A stretch of 64,000 nucleotides of DNA from assembly GCA_020881915.1 (NCBI GenBank), contig JAJFPB010000001.1, positions 5,084,001 through 5,148,000 on the forward strand, given 5' to 3'. Shown here in pieces: positions 36,558-48,617 of the stretch; within the stretch, counting starts at the first letter, position 1, and each line of letters begins with the position of its first letter. The DNA is from Paramyrothecium sp. XJ0827 (Eukaryota; Ascomycota; Sordariomycetes; Hypocreales; Stachybotryaceae). A program made the translations under genes and the position numbers. Under the pieces are notes generated by a model that had not been told where the DNA came from, did no database searches, and worked only from the letters and a program-made list of their open reading frames with translations.

Positions 36558-37413
36558 AGCTGCGGTGTCCGGGCCGGACCTACCAATTAACAACTTTCAG
36601 CAACAGCGCGGTTGGGCTTCGAGTAGCCAAGTACGATGCGATATTTCAAGCAATGCAGATGAGCACAGAACTGGCCGCGGCGCGAGATGAGCGCTTGCCC
36701 TCCCAGGTCCGTAGCGCCGTGGTGCCGTCCTGGGTGAGAGCCGATATAGATAGCGAGTTGAAAGATCCAAGAAACAAGAAATGACTGGGTTCGCCCAAGG
36801 CGACTAACAAGAATACATGATAATAGACAGGTCCGACAAGAGGTGTGATCGTATGCGCTGGAGGTGGCAGTGATTAGACGCGACAGGGAACGTCCAAGCT
36901 ACAGTGCGCTCAACCCACTCGCACACCCTTCTGGTTTCAACACCACTACTGCCAGTTTGGCACGTGACGACGTAAGGTACCGTTGTACGTGGGTAAAATT
37001 ACCTTAGTGGCCAAAAGTCTGCAATTTAAACTCTTAGATTTTTAGATTAATTTATTATTAAGTATAGTAAGTTTTATAAAGGTATCTTATTTATACTTTA
37101 AATCCTTTTTTTACTTATAGTATTATTTTTATAGCTATTTAAAAAGTATAAGTTTTGGTGTACATTAGCGTTTGTCCGAAGATCTTTGGCCACTAATTTT
37201 AATAACCTGTCTCCCTGTCTGACACGCATCACCTTGATGACAATCAGAACCCTTCAGTGTCTCATAAACGTAATGAATTGAATGAAGAAGACAGAAAAAG
37301 GTGTCATTAACCATGTCAAGCGAGTCTAGCCTCCTCAAACTAGTAGATCCGGGTATCTTTCATGTCATGATATGATGTGCAAACAGTGCCGTCTGGTCTG
37401 TTGCGGCGATCGT
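36558..37413. other. spt3 promoter and ppm1 3' flank, with inserted element
   Basis: SPT3 and PPM1 are both on the minus strand, so the right part is the PPM1 3' flank and the left part the SPT3 promoter. A 187-bp AT-rich inverted-repeat element sits at 37007-37193 (listed separately), and TAAGGTACCGTTG lies at 36973-36985. No gene is seen. Confidence 0.5.
37007..37193. mobile_element. MITE-like element, TA-flanked terminal inverted repeats
   Basis: The block starts GTGGCCAAAAGTC and ends GATCTTTGGCCAC, which are inverted copies of each other with two mismatches in 13 positions. Both ends abut TA (37005-37006 and 37194-37195), as expected of a Tc1/mariner-type target duplication. The 160-bp interior is extremely AT-rich and has no open frame. 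The layout fits a non-autonomous miniature element whose interior may have been altered by RIP-type C-to-T mutation. The family assignment is inference. Confidence 0.6.
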
Positions 37414-38558
37414 TTACGCTCCGCCATTAACGCTCTCCCACGCACCAAATCCATGGCCTTTGAAGGCCCAAACCACGACGTAGTGCGCCGCCAGCAGTTT
37501 CCACTCCTCGACCTCGTCAAGCCCCTCGAGCCCATCCACCCTCTCCTTCTCCTCGGGGCCTATCCACGTGTCCCAGATCTTCTCAACAGTCAGGTGGTGC
37601 ACCACTTCGAGGCCTGCCTTGCGCATCCGCGCCTCCTGGTCTTGGCCGTTCTGGTACACCTCCAGCGTCGGCATGCGGATGTTGCGCGCGGCCAGGTTCG
37701 ACACCATGACCTTCCCGAAGGCGTCGTCGGGCCGGATGGGCTCGTAGATGACGGCGGCCAGGTTCGGTATCTGGGAGGCGAAGTAGTCCACCACCTGCTC
37801 GGACTCGCCGGGCGATAGGTAGCAGAGGCAGCATTCCGATAGAAGCAGAGTAGGGACGTCGTTTCGAAGACCTGGTACGGTAGAGAAGTCTATGCTGGGA
37901 AGCTGACGGAGGTCGATCGCATGGCAGTAGTACTCCCCGCCGGCAGATGGCTGGCCGGACCAGGATTCACCTTGGCCTGGCGTCGCCTCCTTGATTATGT
38001 TTCTCAGCGGGGGCGTTGCCTGGACGGTGCGGAGCTTCTTGCTGCAAGTCACTGCGAAATCAATCTCGTGGTAGATGAGCTGTTGTGAATTTGTCTGAGG
38101 AAATACTCGGAAGGGCCGAGTGTCGGTGCCTGCGCCTAAAGAGACTATCTGCCTCTGTTGGATATGGCCATCCTCCCCGGGAGCGCCTGTGAGGAATGCA
38201 TTGATCAGAGCATCCAGGGCTGCAGTCCTCGTGTATGTGCCTTGTGTGCACGGTTAGTAAGTGGTCGATGAGAGAACAAAATGGAGTCATCTTGCATGGT
38301 CATCTCACCTCGGTTTATGATAGGAAACCTCCTAGGCGCAGGGCCATCGGTGCTGTGCACAAAGAAACGAGCATACGGGTCTTCCAGGTATCCAGCATCG
38401 ACTGCGCTCAATCTTGACACGGCAGCATCTGTATCGGTGCCTTGAATGGTCAAGTCGTGGGTTTGGCCCGGCGCGGATGCAGCTCCGCGACCTCGCCCTC
38501 TGCCGCCGCCACGACTTCCTCGCAGAGACAGCAGGTTGGGGATAGATGGGGCAGACAT
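37414..38558 (-). CDS. ppm1: PPM1, leucine carboxyl methyltransferase 1
   Basis: SAM-dependent enzyme that methylates the C-terminal leucine of the PP2A catalytic subunit, controlling PP2A assembly. Minus-strand exons are 38558-38309 and 38240-37414, giving 358 residues. After a Gly/Arg-rich N-terminus ([15 protein letters not shown]) come [38 protein letters not shown], the SAM-binding motif [35 protein letters not shown] and [11 protein letters not shown], all in family order. The start is MSAPSIPN at 38558; the frame is open a further 13 codons upstream. The C-terminus reads [10 protein letters not shown]. Confidence 0.93.
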
Positions 38559-39365
38559 CAAGCTCAAGGGGGTTTTCGTATGTCTTTCCTGTCTCACTCA
38601 GTGGAGGATCGTTCTATGTGGACGGTGACCGTTTAAGAGCTTGCCTCGATGTATGACAAATGCTAGCCCTCCACCAATATTCTTACTGGTTGGGTTTGTA
38701 CGAACCACCTGGGCGTTTTATCGCTGTGGGGGTACAGGAAAGGTTCCGATTGCTAGCATCGTGGATGTTACAGGGCGCTTATGGAGCGCATGGCGGGGGA
38801 TGACGTCCCCTCCACAGGGTCCTACGCCACCTCTTTGAACTTCATTCTCAGCCCAGATACCGAGGCAACGTGCAATACAGGAACTGCCTTGATAGTATAT
38901 GTTGTATGCAACCCCCCAAGTAAATGGCAAGAGCCCCATGACTAAACTCGAGTGTACAGTGACTCATGTTTCTGCTGGTTTCTTGCGTCTATGATCAAGT
39001 GCATAACGTTATTGTATGGACAATAAACAAGTCTGGAACAATATGCGTTGGAAAGCGAGCGTCAATACACTCTTCGGGCACATGGTTAGGTGCCATATTT
39101 GTCAAGGTGATGGCATAATCCTCGACTTGCTGGCACTTATTTCTGGATTCAGCGAGCAACGATAGTTTAGCCCAGATACTTGGGTTGTGCATAGTAATAT
39201 CAAGTACAAGCGGCATGGGGCACGACCGGAAAGGAGAGCTCCCCCGATCGTACTCTGTACAGAGTACTGAAAATCGACCACGACGATGATCCTAGCATTG
39301 TCTCATGTCCTGCAGTCGCCATGTCTTCAATGTACGGTCAGAAGGCTGCACAACATCCGGAATCG
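38559..39365. other. Intergenic region upstream of ppm1
   Basis: Probable PPM1 promoter followed by DNA with only short frames. I see no repeat, RNA gene or supported coding region. Confidence 0.45.
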
Positions 39366-40035
39366 TTACCTGGTAAGGTAGTCCTCCATGTCACACCACC
39401 TCACGGCTCTTTTGTCTGTGGAGTTCTCAATCATCTTGGTCTTCACAAGCTGTAGACAATGGCGGGAGAACTCGTTCTGCTCACTGAAGCAACTGGATTC
39501 ACTGGGTTCCGCACCCTCATCGCTGAGGTAAAGGTAGGCTATCATGTCCGATGTGCCGTCCGTTGTCAGGCCGGCAGCAATTAGATATTGGATAAGCGCA
39601 CCATCAGAGAGCTGTCTCTGGGTGGAGAGCAGCTTAGCTGGCTCATCATTCCCGATATCGTCGCTCCGCATTCCTACGACACGGCCGCCCGAGAAGTCGT
39701 CTACATTATTCACGTCGCCTCGCCAGTGCTGTCGGTCAACGGGTCGGCGCGAGAGGGCAGTGATGAATGTCTACGTCAAGCCTGCAGTTGCTGGAACTCA
39801 GTGTACCGAGGAGCGCCGCGACCTTCGCAAGCGCTACGGTGGGACGCATAGTACTGACCAGCTCCATCGCTGCTTTCCTTCCGTCGCAGCAAATCCTCGG
39901 TCTGGACAATAAGAAGATGCCATCTTCCTTGGTCAGCAAGGCAACTTCGCAACGGTCTAGGCGATAGCACGCAACGAGTTCGCTCGTGCCTTCGAATAGG
40001 GCATCTTCGTCGATGGCAGGACCCAGCCGGGCCTA
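39366..40035 (-). CDS. Possible uncharacterised coding region
   Basis: Low-confidence call; the protein is not recognised. Two minus-strand open stretches can be joined in frame. One runs 40035-39861 (reads GPAIDEDALFEGTSELVACY, LLTKEDGIFLLSRPR). The other runs 39770-39366 (TFITALSRRPVDRQHW, then LSDGALIQYLIAAGL, ending MEDYLTR and a TAA). The proposed intron is GTCAGT...ACGTAG of 90 nt. The right-hand stretch opens after a stop and has no initiating ATG, so at least one upstream exon or decay must be assumed. Composition looks protein-like rather than random, but the gene could be a remnant. Confidence 0.28.
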
Positions 40036-41172
40036 ATGCTCTTGGCCGAGCCAACAGACACGGAGAAGACGTTTGGTTTCAGGTTGACGACGTTTGAGGA
40101 TACCGACAAGACGGTTGCCAGACAGCACCTGGGGCTACTCGGAAAGGGTCATCGTGAAACGAGGATGGAAAAGATTGATTTTCTAAGAGCGAGCAAAGAA
40201 GAATGGGACGGAAAAGAAATGGCTTCTCGATTGTTTGGTGAAAATGCATCAATCGAGTTAGGCTTGCGGCTCGCGGCTCACCGGCAAAGACGATGCATGG
40301 ATGGGATCTTCGGGATGGATTGGGGCGCAGTCAGTTGAACGGATGAGCCGGGTTCGATTCGCGTCGATTGCCCATTTCCAGCCAGTGCTTCTTCCATCAT
40401 CTGTCGTTAATGTTAGTTACCTTAGGCGACCAACTGGCCCCCACCCCCTGCCTGTGACTGTAACCCGGACTTTCGACAGTGGGCGTTGCAGTGGCATCCT
40501 AGCAGTCCGAGCTCCGACGGTTACGAGCATCAGATCAAGTCCTCCTGCTTTCGCACGGTACCCGCCGGCTGGTCCTGGTACTCGGGGTGCCGACGGTGTG
40601 CGACGCAGACTAAGGTACCCCGCGAGCCGAAACAAGGACAGGATGAGGCTCCAGCGCTTGTTGGCCCTGGCCGTGTGTGTCCTGGGTCCTGATCCTGCGC
40701 TGAAGCTGCCTATCAAAATGCTCCGACAAACCCCTGCCGACGGAACATGCGACGCTACTGCCTTCCGGTGCGCTGCACTACGCCTTACACGTACCCTCCC
40801 TTTGCCGTCTGACCACTCAGCTCCAGTCTTTTTTCCCACCTTTAACTAATACGCAACGTGAACGGGCTGTGCTGCCTTGCCTTGCCGCCATACGTTTTGC
40901 TGAACCCGTGCTGGTGCTGACTGTTGCCTCGCCTCGCCTCGCCCCTCTGGTTAAGAGCCTCCTTGCTCCCACGTCCTATACCCGCTCTTTCTTCCTCTTC
41001 CTCTTCATCCGTTTCCTTTCGGAACACCTAATCTCTACTCTTTCTCTCTCTTTCTGCCATCCGACCAGTACACAATCTTTTCTCCCGACAGTCGTTCCTC
41101 TTCTCGCCCGTACCTCGCTACTATACTCCGTCGCCAACGAACCTCCCTCTCGGCGGCTCCTAATCTGATATC
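40036..41172. promoter_or_regulatory. Upstream region of the membrane protein gene
   Basis: No gene is supported. CTAAGGTACCCC occurs near 40610. CCTCG is repeated three to four times at 40926-40943. From about 40980 to 41070 the + strand is a long pyrimidine-rich tract (TCTTTCTTCCTC and similar), typical of strong fungal core promoters and leaders, just before the ATG at 41173. Confidence 0.5.
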
Positions 41173-42424
41173 ATGATCCATCACATCGGTGCCGCCGTCC
41201 TTAAGCGGGCCATACAGGGAGGCAACGATGGCAACGGCAACAATGGCGACAACGGTCCCGTCTATGAACTGCCTGCCTGGTCGTACTTGATCCTCATCGC
41301 CGATCTACTCATCATCATTCCTCTCTTCGTCTTCGTAAGTGTTACTACCGCCTTCCTTTCCTCATTCTGTCTCATGGATCACGGGAACTCCTCCGCTACC
41401 TGGCAAATACACATCCCCATTCAAACGCCGGCTTACATGAATACTAACGTTGTGCTCCCCATAGGTCAAGTACACCATCAGCGATGTCTTCCCCGTGTTC
41501 GCCATCGTCGAGGACGAGAAGCCTCCCGCGTACGAGCCAGTTGCCCTCCAGGACGACTACACCGAGGAGCCCGGCCAGCAGACACAGGACGTCGCCAAGC
41601 CCACCGCCGGCGACTCCAAGGCCGTCTCGTCTTCCATCCGCGCCATGAGCCGTCTCCTGCGTGCCAACGGTGGCTTCAAGGCCCTCTTCCGTGGTTTCTT
41701 CTGCCTCGTCGCCCAGGAGCTCTGCACCACCCTGCTCCTCACCATCTTCGTCGGTGCCTTCGGCGGCCTCTTCGCTCCTGTCGCCACCCTGCTCGCTTCC
41801 CTCACCCTGGTCCAGCTAAGCACCGCCTGGGTTCACATCATCCTCACCAAGCGCTCCGAGCTGCACTTCTGGTCACGCCTGCCCCCCTTCAAGCGTACTT
41901 TCGAGGCTACCTGGAGAGCCGTTCTGATCTACTGGGGTGCTACCGAGGTTGCCCGCTGGCTTCCTGACCTTCTCGCCGGCATGATCGGCCTGGCTATGCC
42001 TGACATTCAGCTGGACCAGCCGACTCGCGTCCACAAGTTTGATGGCTCCTACGCTGGCAAGGTCATCGTTGTGCTCGCTGTCGCCATTGTGTCGGCCGTC
42101 TTCATCGTCATCCCTGCTCGTGTGGTCCTCCACCGTGTGCAGGCTTCACTTCTGGCGCCTGACGTCGAGACCATCATTCCGTTTGATCGCACTTTCGAAG
42201 GACGAGTAGACCCTGTTGTCGTTACCGGCAAGGGCTACGCTACCGTTTCCGATGCGTGGTCCACTTTCTCCAAGGCAGCATGGCGTCGTCTCGTCTTTCT
42301 CTACATCAAGATCGCCATGGTCACCTTTGGTGCCTTTGCTTTCGTAGTGCTCCTGTCTGTCCCCCAAGGTTTTATTATCGCCTTGTTTACCACCAAAGTT
42401 GGCGACTCTTCCGGTGACCTTTAA
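41173..42424 (+). CDS. Multi-pass membrane protein, function unknown
   Basis: Predicted 373-residue integral membrane protein. Exons are 41173-41334 and 41465-42424, with a 130-bp intron. Hydrophobic segments are visible at about residues 32-54 (SYLILIADLLIIIPLFVF), 125-160 (ELCTTLLLTIFVGAFGGLFAPV and following), 197-220, 245-268 (KVIVVLAVAIVSAVFIVIPA) and 335-362 (IKIAMVTFGAFAFVVLL). Gly/Asn repeats precede the first segment, and an acidic, proline-containing loop follows it (EDEKPPAYEPVAL). I recall similar fungal proteins carrying a doubtful ubiquitin-conjugating label, but no E2 fold or catalytic Cys is seen here. The CT-rich leader and strong codon bias suggest high expression. Confidence 0.85.
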
Positions 42425-43023
42425 TTACCACAAGTCTTGGCTAAGCGAAAGATGAAATATTTATGACAATTTAACACTTTGAAGTTACTGGGAGGCACCA
42501 AAGCTCGGCTTCCGGACGCCGAGTGCAATGCCCGGAAGGTCTCTATATACATCTATACCAATCTCAGATCCAATTTATCACATGGTCCATCATTTAGTAT
42601 TTTCGTTGGGACCGATGTATGATAAAACAATGTACTCTATTGTGGATTCGTTCCGTCCATATAACTCATACGTAAAGACTCGCAATCATGAGACAAAGCA
42701 AACTCCCTCCATGCATAGCGACTCCGACCAGGTCTTGGCTCATCTGTGACTGCTCTGTTCGCCTATCCTTTGATGATTAGAATTCCATGGTTTCTCGCTG
42801 TCACGCAGACATTAACTTCAGCATGCAAGTGACAATCTCGCACATCCCTTGGTCCACTTTCCCCAAGACATGGTGGGAACCATGGCCTTCGCAAGTCGCA
42901 TGTATCCGAAATTACAACGTCTGCCAGTGGAAAACGATGCAGGCGAGATGCTTTAATCCTCCGCTCGTCTACACGAAATGCGGCACATGCCACCTAAAGC
43001 AAATCGCGAGAGAGACATGTCTA
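42425..43023. other. Convergent intergenic region
   Basis: 3' flanks of the membrane protein gene (+) and kinesin (-), 599 bp. Short frames only; nothing notable. Confidence 0.5.
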
Positions 43024-45951
43024 TTACTTATTGAAGAACCAGCTCGCTCGCTTGTTGCCATTTCCTTCGTTCTGCTGCACGGCTTGGATGGAAGGAATTG
43101 GAGGATTTGTGTCACCACCTCCGCCGCGAAGGGGCTTCGCGATGCGGCTGCCCACGTTGGCAAAGGTAAGCCCGTTGGGTGCCGCAAGTCCACGAGTGCT
43201 GCCAGCCTTTGCAGCTTCCAGGCGTTCCTTGACGGCTGCGAGTTGTACTTCGAATCTATGATGGATGTCAGTGACCTTGTACGAGCGCTGCCAAGGGTCG
43301 CGTAAACAATTAGAACACAAGGGGAACGTACTTATGGTTTGCAGCCGCCATCTTTTCTTGGCTGTCCTGAAGCAGTGTTTCTAGACTCTGGATTCGCTCG
43401 TTTCGCGCAATCAGTTTTCGCTCGGCGATAGCCACCTCCTTCTTCAGGGCCGAGTTTTGTTCGACCAGCTGGCGCTGGACCTGGGTGAGCTGCTCCAAGT
43501 TCCTCTCCAGGAAAGCCATCTTCTTCTGTTGGGCACGGTTGTTAGACGATCGGAGAACGTTGTTGTACTGCTCGCGGGTCTCGTCCAACGAAATCTCGAG
43601 CTCAACCACACGCTCACAGCGGTTCTGCAGATCCCGCATGAGGCTCTTCTTCATAACGTCAAACTCTGCAATCTGCTGCTGGATGGTCTTGCCATTAGCC
43701 ATCGGGGCTCCCGCTCCGCTCTTGACACGATGTTGCAATTCTTCGATGAGCGTCTTCATCCGAGTGTTTTCTGAGGCCTTCTGGGCGATGTCGGCCTTGA
43801 GCTCATCTACCAATTGCGTCTGGGTGGTCTGTCGGTTGGCATAGGCACTCTCTAGTCTCGCCTTGACTTCCTCAACATCGGCTTCGCCAAGGTTTCGGGA
43901 CAGCATATCTTCGTATTCCTGCTGCACAGCTTCTAACCGGGCTTCCAGTTCCTGGCGGCGACGGCTGTCCATGTCGTTGGACGACGCGCTGTACATCGAT
44001 AGCTCGGCTTGGCGAACGATGCCTTGCGTTTCAACAAGTCGTGCACGCAGTGCCTTAAACTCATCGGGTGCAATGTGGTCGCCAACAGAGCTTTGCTCGT
44101 GCAAGGCATCAATTTGTTGGATGGCCTCAGTGATGGATTGCTCATTCTCGCTGAATACGTCTCCACCAAGATCGAAACCCGCCATCATCTTAGCCATCTT
44201 CTCGGCCTTCTTCTTTTCTTTCTCGTCCAAGGCTGCTCCCGACTCTTTTGCGCTCATCTTGACATCCAGAAGCTGCTGCTTGACTTCGTCCAGCTCTGTA
44301 GTCAATTCCGAGTTCGCCTCCTTCAAGGCGTCCATCGTGATTTGTGCCTCCTTGCTTTCGAACGTCAATCGTTCCAGCTGCATTTTGAACTCGTTGACCT
44401 CGGTTGTCAGCCTCTCGTTCTCTTTGCCCACCTTCGTATCGTGCTCCTTTAGGTATGCGAGCTCTTCCTTTGTTTCACGAAGCTGCTTTTCTACCGTCGA
44501 GGCTTGCGACTCCTTCTCCGCCAATTGATCTTGGAGCTCATTCTCGCGTCGCAAAAACTCCTCCCGTTCGTCCTTATCCAACGGCAAGCTCGGCGTCCCT
44601 GATCGCTCTGATGTCACGGGCGTTTCTGAACGACTTTCGGCGGCTAACCGTGACGGCGTAGAAGGCCGAGGCGCCCTAGCATCAGCCTTGACGCCTGCAA
44701 CGGCGTCGGCAGACGCGGGAGTAGCCCACCTCTCTTTTGGGACAGACTCTCCAGCACGCCACATCTGTACCTCGCCTTCCAGGCCGGATATGTAGTTCTC
44801 AAAGCTCGTGACTTGGCTTTGCGCCTTCTTGAGCAGGGCCTTGAGCTCGGCAGGGCTAAGCTCCGCGTTGACCTTGGCTTTGTTCTTGATAGATTTGGCA
44901 CGGGTTCCGAATCTCAGGGTGCCTAGAGTTTCCGCATCGTTGTAGCTGCTTGGGGAGCAGTTGACGATAAGAGTAGTACGACTGTTACCACCGAGCGACT
45001 CTTGCAAGATACGTGTCAACTTGGAGTCGCGGTAAGGAACGTGGGATGATTTGCCATCGGTCAAGGCGTTGATGACCATACCCAGGGCACTTAAACTCTT
45101 GTTGATCTTCTTGGCCTCCTCGAGAGTTTGACCACTTGCGCCAGTCTTGCCGACCTTTTCGCTACCAGCCAAATCTACCAGGAATAGCTGGCCACTCTTT
45201 GCCGATCCTGTCTCAACATTCTTCTGGCTGACTGTGATGACAAAAATGGAGTGGGAACGCGAGGATTCCTGGTTCATGTTCGTCGCCGCCACAGCACGGG
45301 CATTGCCTCCTCTCCTCATTACTTCGTAGACCTCTTGAACGCTTGACACATAAATTTCCAGGAGACCCTTGACGTAGACACCACGGTTCTTCTCTTCGTG
45401 TACGGGAAGGTTATCATTCTGCGGTGCTAGCAAATCTCGGATCCTCTCCATGTAGATTTCCATATAGCTGACGCGGACGGTGTATTCAATAGTGCTGGGG
45501 CTCGTCATAATGCTGGCGAAGATTTGCTCGACAATACGGGGGATGACACCCCTTCCCTCGTCGTCGTCGATGTTCGTTCCCATCATGGTGTAGGATTTAC
45601 CAGCGCCAGTCTGGCCGTAGGCGAAGACGGTACCGTTGTAGCCATTGAGGATATCGTCGACAGTCGGGCGGATTGAAAAATCGAAAATGTCCTGCTGCTT
45701 GCAGGACATATCAAAGACCCTATCGAACGTGAAGCTTCCTTGGGCTTCCCTGGACTATAGCAGCTTGTCAGCTCGGGATCCTGCATACGGGCCAAGTGTC
45801 GGGCCTGGCGCAGGAGACGGAGACGGCAGCATACCTCGATTGTGCACGAGTCCTCGGAATCGAAAGTGACGATGGGCTTGCCGCCCGATTCCAGCTCGAC
45901 CCTATTTTGGGGCCGGAATCGGGCGACCACCTTGATGCTGTTCGCAGACAT
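43024..45951 (-). CDS. Conventional kinesin (kinesin-1) heavy chain
   Basis: Plus-end-directed microtubule motor for organelle and vesicle transport to hyphal tips. Minus-strand exons are 45951-45835, 45754-43332 and 43255-43024, giving 923 residues, close to other fungal conventional kinesins. The motor begins MSANSIKVVARFRPQN, with P-loop GQTGAGKSYTM, switch I NQESSRSHSIF and switch II VDLAGSEK. A neck and long heptad-rich coiled coil follow. The last exon has the tail motif SRIAKPLRGG, the IAK autoinhibitory signature, and ends RASWFFNK. As expected in fungi, no light-chain gene is nearby. Confidence 0.97.
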
Positions 45952-47089
45952 GGAGGGCCGGCAGTTTCGGTTTGTGCTACTCGACGGGTGTTGTCATGAG
46001 GTGCGATATGCGGGCCAAGTTGACGGTCAGGGGTGGAACGAGGGCGCCGCACCGCTAATGCCGAGTTCCAGCCACGTCCCAGTGGCACGCCGTGCGAAAG
46101 GAGGAACAGGAAAGCACGCCTACGCCCTGACGCTAGAAACGGATTGACGGCGAGCGACTCGTTTGGCCGTACGAATGAACCTCTGGTCGGGATGTTGGGG
46201 GGAGAAAACCGGGCGTAGAGGTGTATCCAAGGGGAAACGCGCTGTGAGCGGGAAGTTGCAGTGTTTCGCGTGGGAGACAGACCCCTCAGGCACTTGTACC
46301 TGGCGGTACTTCATTTCAGGTATGGTGCTTGGCTTGTCCACACTGCTGGGCTCCCGCTTTCCACTGCCCCTCCTTGGGAGGCAGGGCTACCTCCCTGAAC
46401 CAGGCCGAGCACGCGTGGTACAAGGCGACACTTGACGCACATGCCTTTCGCCTTGGCCGTGCAATGATTCCCTTCCCAGTACTTCCATCTATAGGTAAGT
46501 TTATATGTGAGGTACAGCCTTCGGGAAGGCGTTCAAGCACCATTTCGAAGCTTATCTTAGTGCAGCTGATTAGTACCTCACGTTGAACTGGTTGGGGCAT
46601 GTAGCGACTACCGGGCAAGGGTCTTCCTGAAGTACTTGTTGTATCTAAATTCATGAAAGGAATACCTTTGGCCAAAGGTTACAGTACCTACTGTACCTAA
46701 GGCATTCGGCTTGATTTGCTTGCACGTCAGACCCCGCCTGATTCTAATCTCAGCAAGCGACAATCAAAATGATCAAGATTATGCATCTACACTCATCAAT
46801 GCAGGAAGCAATTTCACATGGAATATGTAAGAAACAGCCTCGCTATTCTGGAACTAACTGACTTGAACGACCTGCTGGTAAACAGATATGTAGGTATGGA
46901 TCCCTTGGTATAGTCAGCCAAAAACACCACGCACCCAAACGCCTATAATAGAATCCCGAGCTCCCTGCCATGCTTTGCATACGCTCCTCTGCGCGGTCGA
47001 GTAAACGGGGATGAATGGGGGCGCTAGCACCCAGGCTGTTGCCGATTATCCTTCTGGCGACCACCAGCGACATTGTCTTCCGTTGTTGG
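45952..47089. promoter_or_regulatory. Kinesin promoter and rad6 3' flank
   Basis: 1.1 kb between two minus-strand genes. The part next to 45952 should be the kinesin promoter. TACAGTACCTACTGTACCTAAGG at about 46679-46701 contains an inverted repeat (CAGTACCTACTG). No gene is supported. Confidence 0.5.
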
Positions 47090-47740
47090 CTAATCTTCCC
47101 AGCTCTTCTCGACCGTCTCCCTAACCCGCTTGGTGTACTCCTTGCGGTTGTCCTTGTAGAGGTTGGAGGCCTCGACATTAGCAGGTGATCCGGTGTTGGG
47201 GTCGTTGAGCAAGCTGTAGGCAACATGTCAACACATAAATCTCGGCTATGTCCGTAACGCAGCTGCTAACCTTTGGATGCTGGTGAGCACGGCAGCGACA
47301 TCGTACGTAGGGCTCCATCTGTTCTGCAGAATATCGAGACAGAGCTCTCCTGTCGCGTATACGTTCGGGTGGAACATTTGGCTGATGAACTTGACCTGCG
47401 GCGGCTTATTGGGGTACTGTTCCTCAAACTGCATCACCAGTCTAAAGGTTCCATCTTCGAATGGAGTATCGGCCGGTCCGATGATGACAGCATTCCTGTG
47501 TCGAGATGATAAGTGATATGTTTGGAGGACGGGGTCTGGTCTTGGCATCAAGTCCCGGCGTGGCGGGCGTACCAGGTCATGACATTATCGGGAACAGGGG
47601 AGGCCGAGACGCCAGCGGGAGGGTCGGTTTGCATGCGCTGAGAGTGTGTCAGTGAGATGAGTTCCAGCGAGATCGTCGAGGACAAGCCCCAGGCTTACCT
47701 TGAAGTCGCGCATCAAGCGACGGCGAGCGGCGGTAGACAT
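47090..47740 (-). CDS. rad6: RAD6/UBC2 ubiquitin-conjugating enzyme E2
   Basis: E2 enzyme for PCNA and histone H2B ubiquitination and the N-degron pathway (mus-8 in Neurospora). Minus-strand exons are 47740-47699, 47637-47573, 47495-47271 and 47213-47090, giving 151 residues. It reads [34 protein letters not shown], then the E2 core with HPN and the catalytic Cys in [17 protein letters not shown]. It continues through [16 protein letters not shown] and ends VEKSWED. The length and all junctions match the fungal family, which lacks the long acidic tail of budding yeast Rad6. It is divergent from the thiolase gene. Confidence 0.97.
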
Positions 47741-48617
47741 GACGCGGGCGAAGCGTTGATCGGACCACGAACGGACGAGATGCGCCACCAGCGTGCGGAG
47801 TCGGTCCCGGCAAAAAGGCACCGAAGGGCTCGTAGCACAAGAGTTCACTTTCCGAGGGAAATAAAAGTTGAGAAATTCGGGTTCCTCCTCTTCTTCTTCG
47901 CGGGCCGTGTCGTAAGATGGATGATTGGAGACGAAGAGGTTTGCTCAATGTCGCCTTCGCAGCCACCCTGATGGAGACTGTCCTACGCCAGAGTTTGGGT
48001 GAGTAACTACCAATCAGGTCGACCATGTCGCAGCAACCAATCATTTGCCGCTGACTACCAGCTTCAGGGTCCACGTGACCTTACGTAGGGTCCCCATTCC
48101 GGTCCGGCCGGGGCCGTGTTTACTAATGGAAGATTGCGGCGGGATTCGTCTGGAGCTATCACATGCTTAATGTGGCACAAAGCATATTCAAATCGAGGAA
48201 AAGAAATGGGAGAAGGAAGTGCAAAGTGCCATAGTAAGCGCAGAGTAATAATATGCTCGGCTCTATTGGCATCCTTTGTCACCTCTGCATGGTAATGTCC
48301 TCCACAAACCCGAATCGGGAGGGGGACCCCCAAGCCAGCCGAAACAGTACGTCCCAGGTCGTACCAGCAACCCCGCAGCCCACCCCAGACGCTTCGGCTG
48401 TAAGGTAAATCTACCTATCATCTCGTACATCCATTAAGCCGAGGCAGACCGAACCGGGGAGCTTCAACCTACCGGTCCGTCAGTATCCGACTCTTGCTTC
48501 CACTTCCTTTTATCCATAGCCGGGCTTGCATCGTCTCTGATTCTCGCTTGCTCTTCTTATCGTATCAATTCCACCTCAAGGGACTTGCTATTTGCGTGCC
48601 GTCCCGTCGCTACCAAG
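47741..48617. promoter_or_regulatory. Divergent promoter, rad6 / acetyl-CoA acetyltransferase
   Basis: 877 bp between divergent start codons. Two CCAAT boxes in the same orientation lie at 48010-48014 and 48037-48041, 27 bp apart, a possible site for the fungal HAP/CBC complex. No coding region is seen. Confidence 0.55.

Noticed and set aside
37372..37818. 148-codon + strand frame
   Set aside because: Antisense of PPM1 exon 2; leucine/valine-rich because of the complementary codon bias.
40340..40370. GGGTTCGATTCGCG, resembling a tRNA T-arm
   Set aside because: The stem does not pair and no anticodon or acceptor arms can be folded around it.
43863..44528. 221-codon + strand frame rich in serine
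   Set aside because: Lies entirely antisense to the kinesin coiled coil and has no start context or homology.
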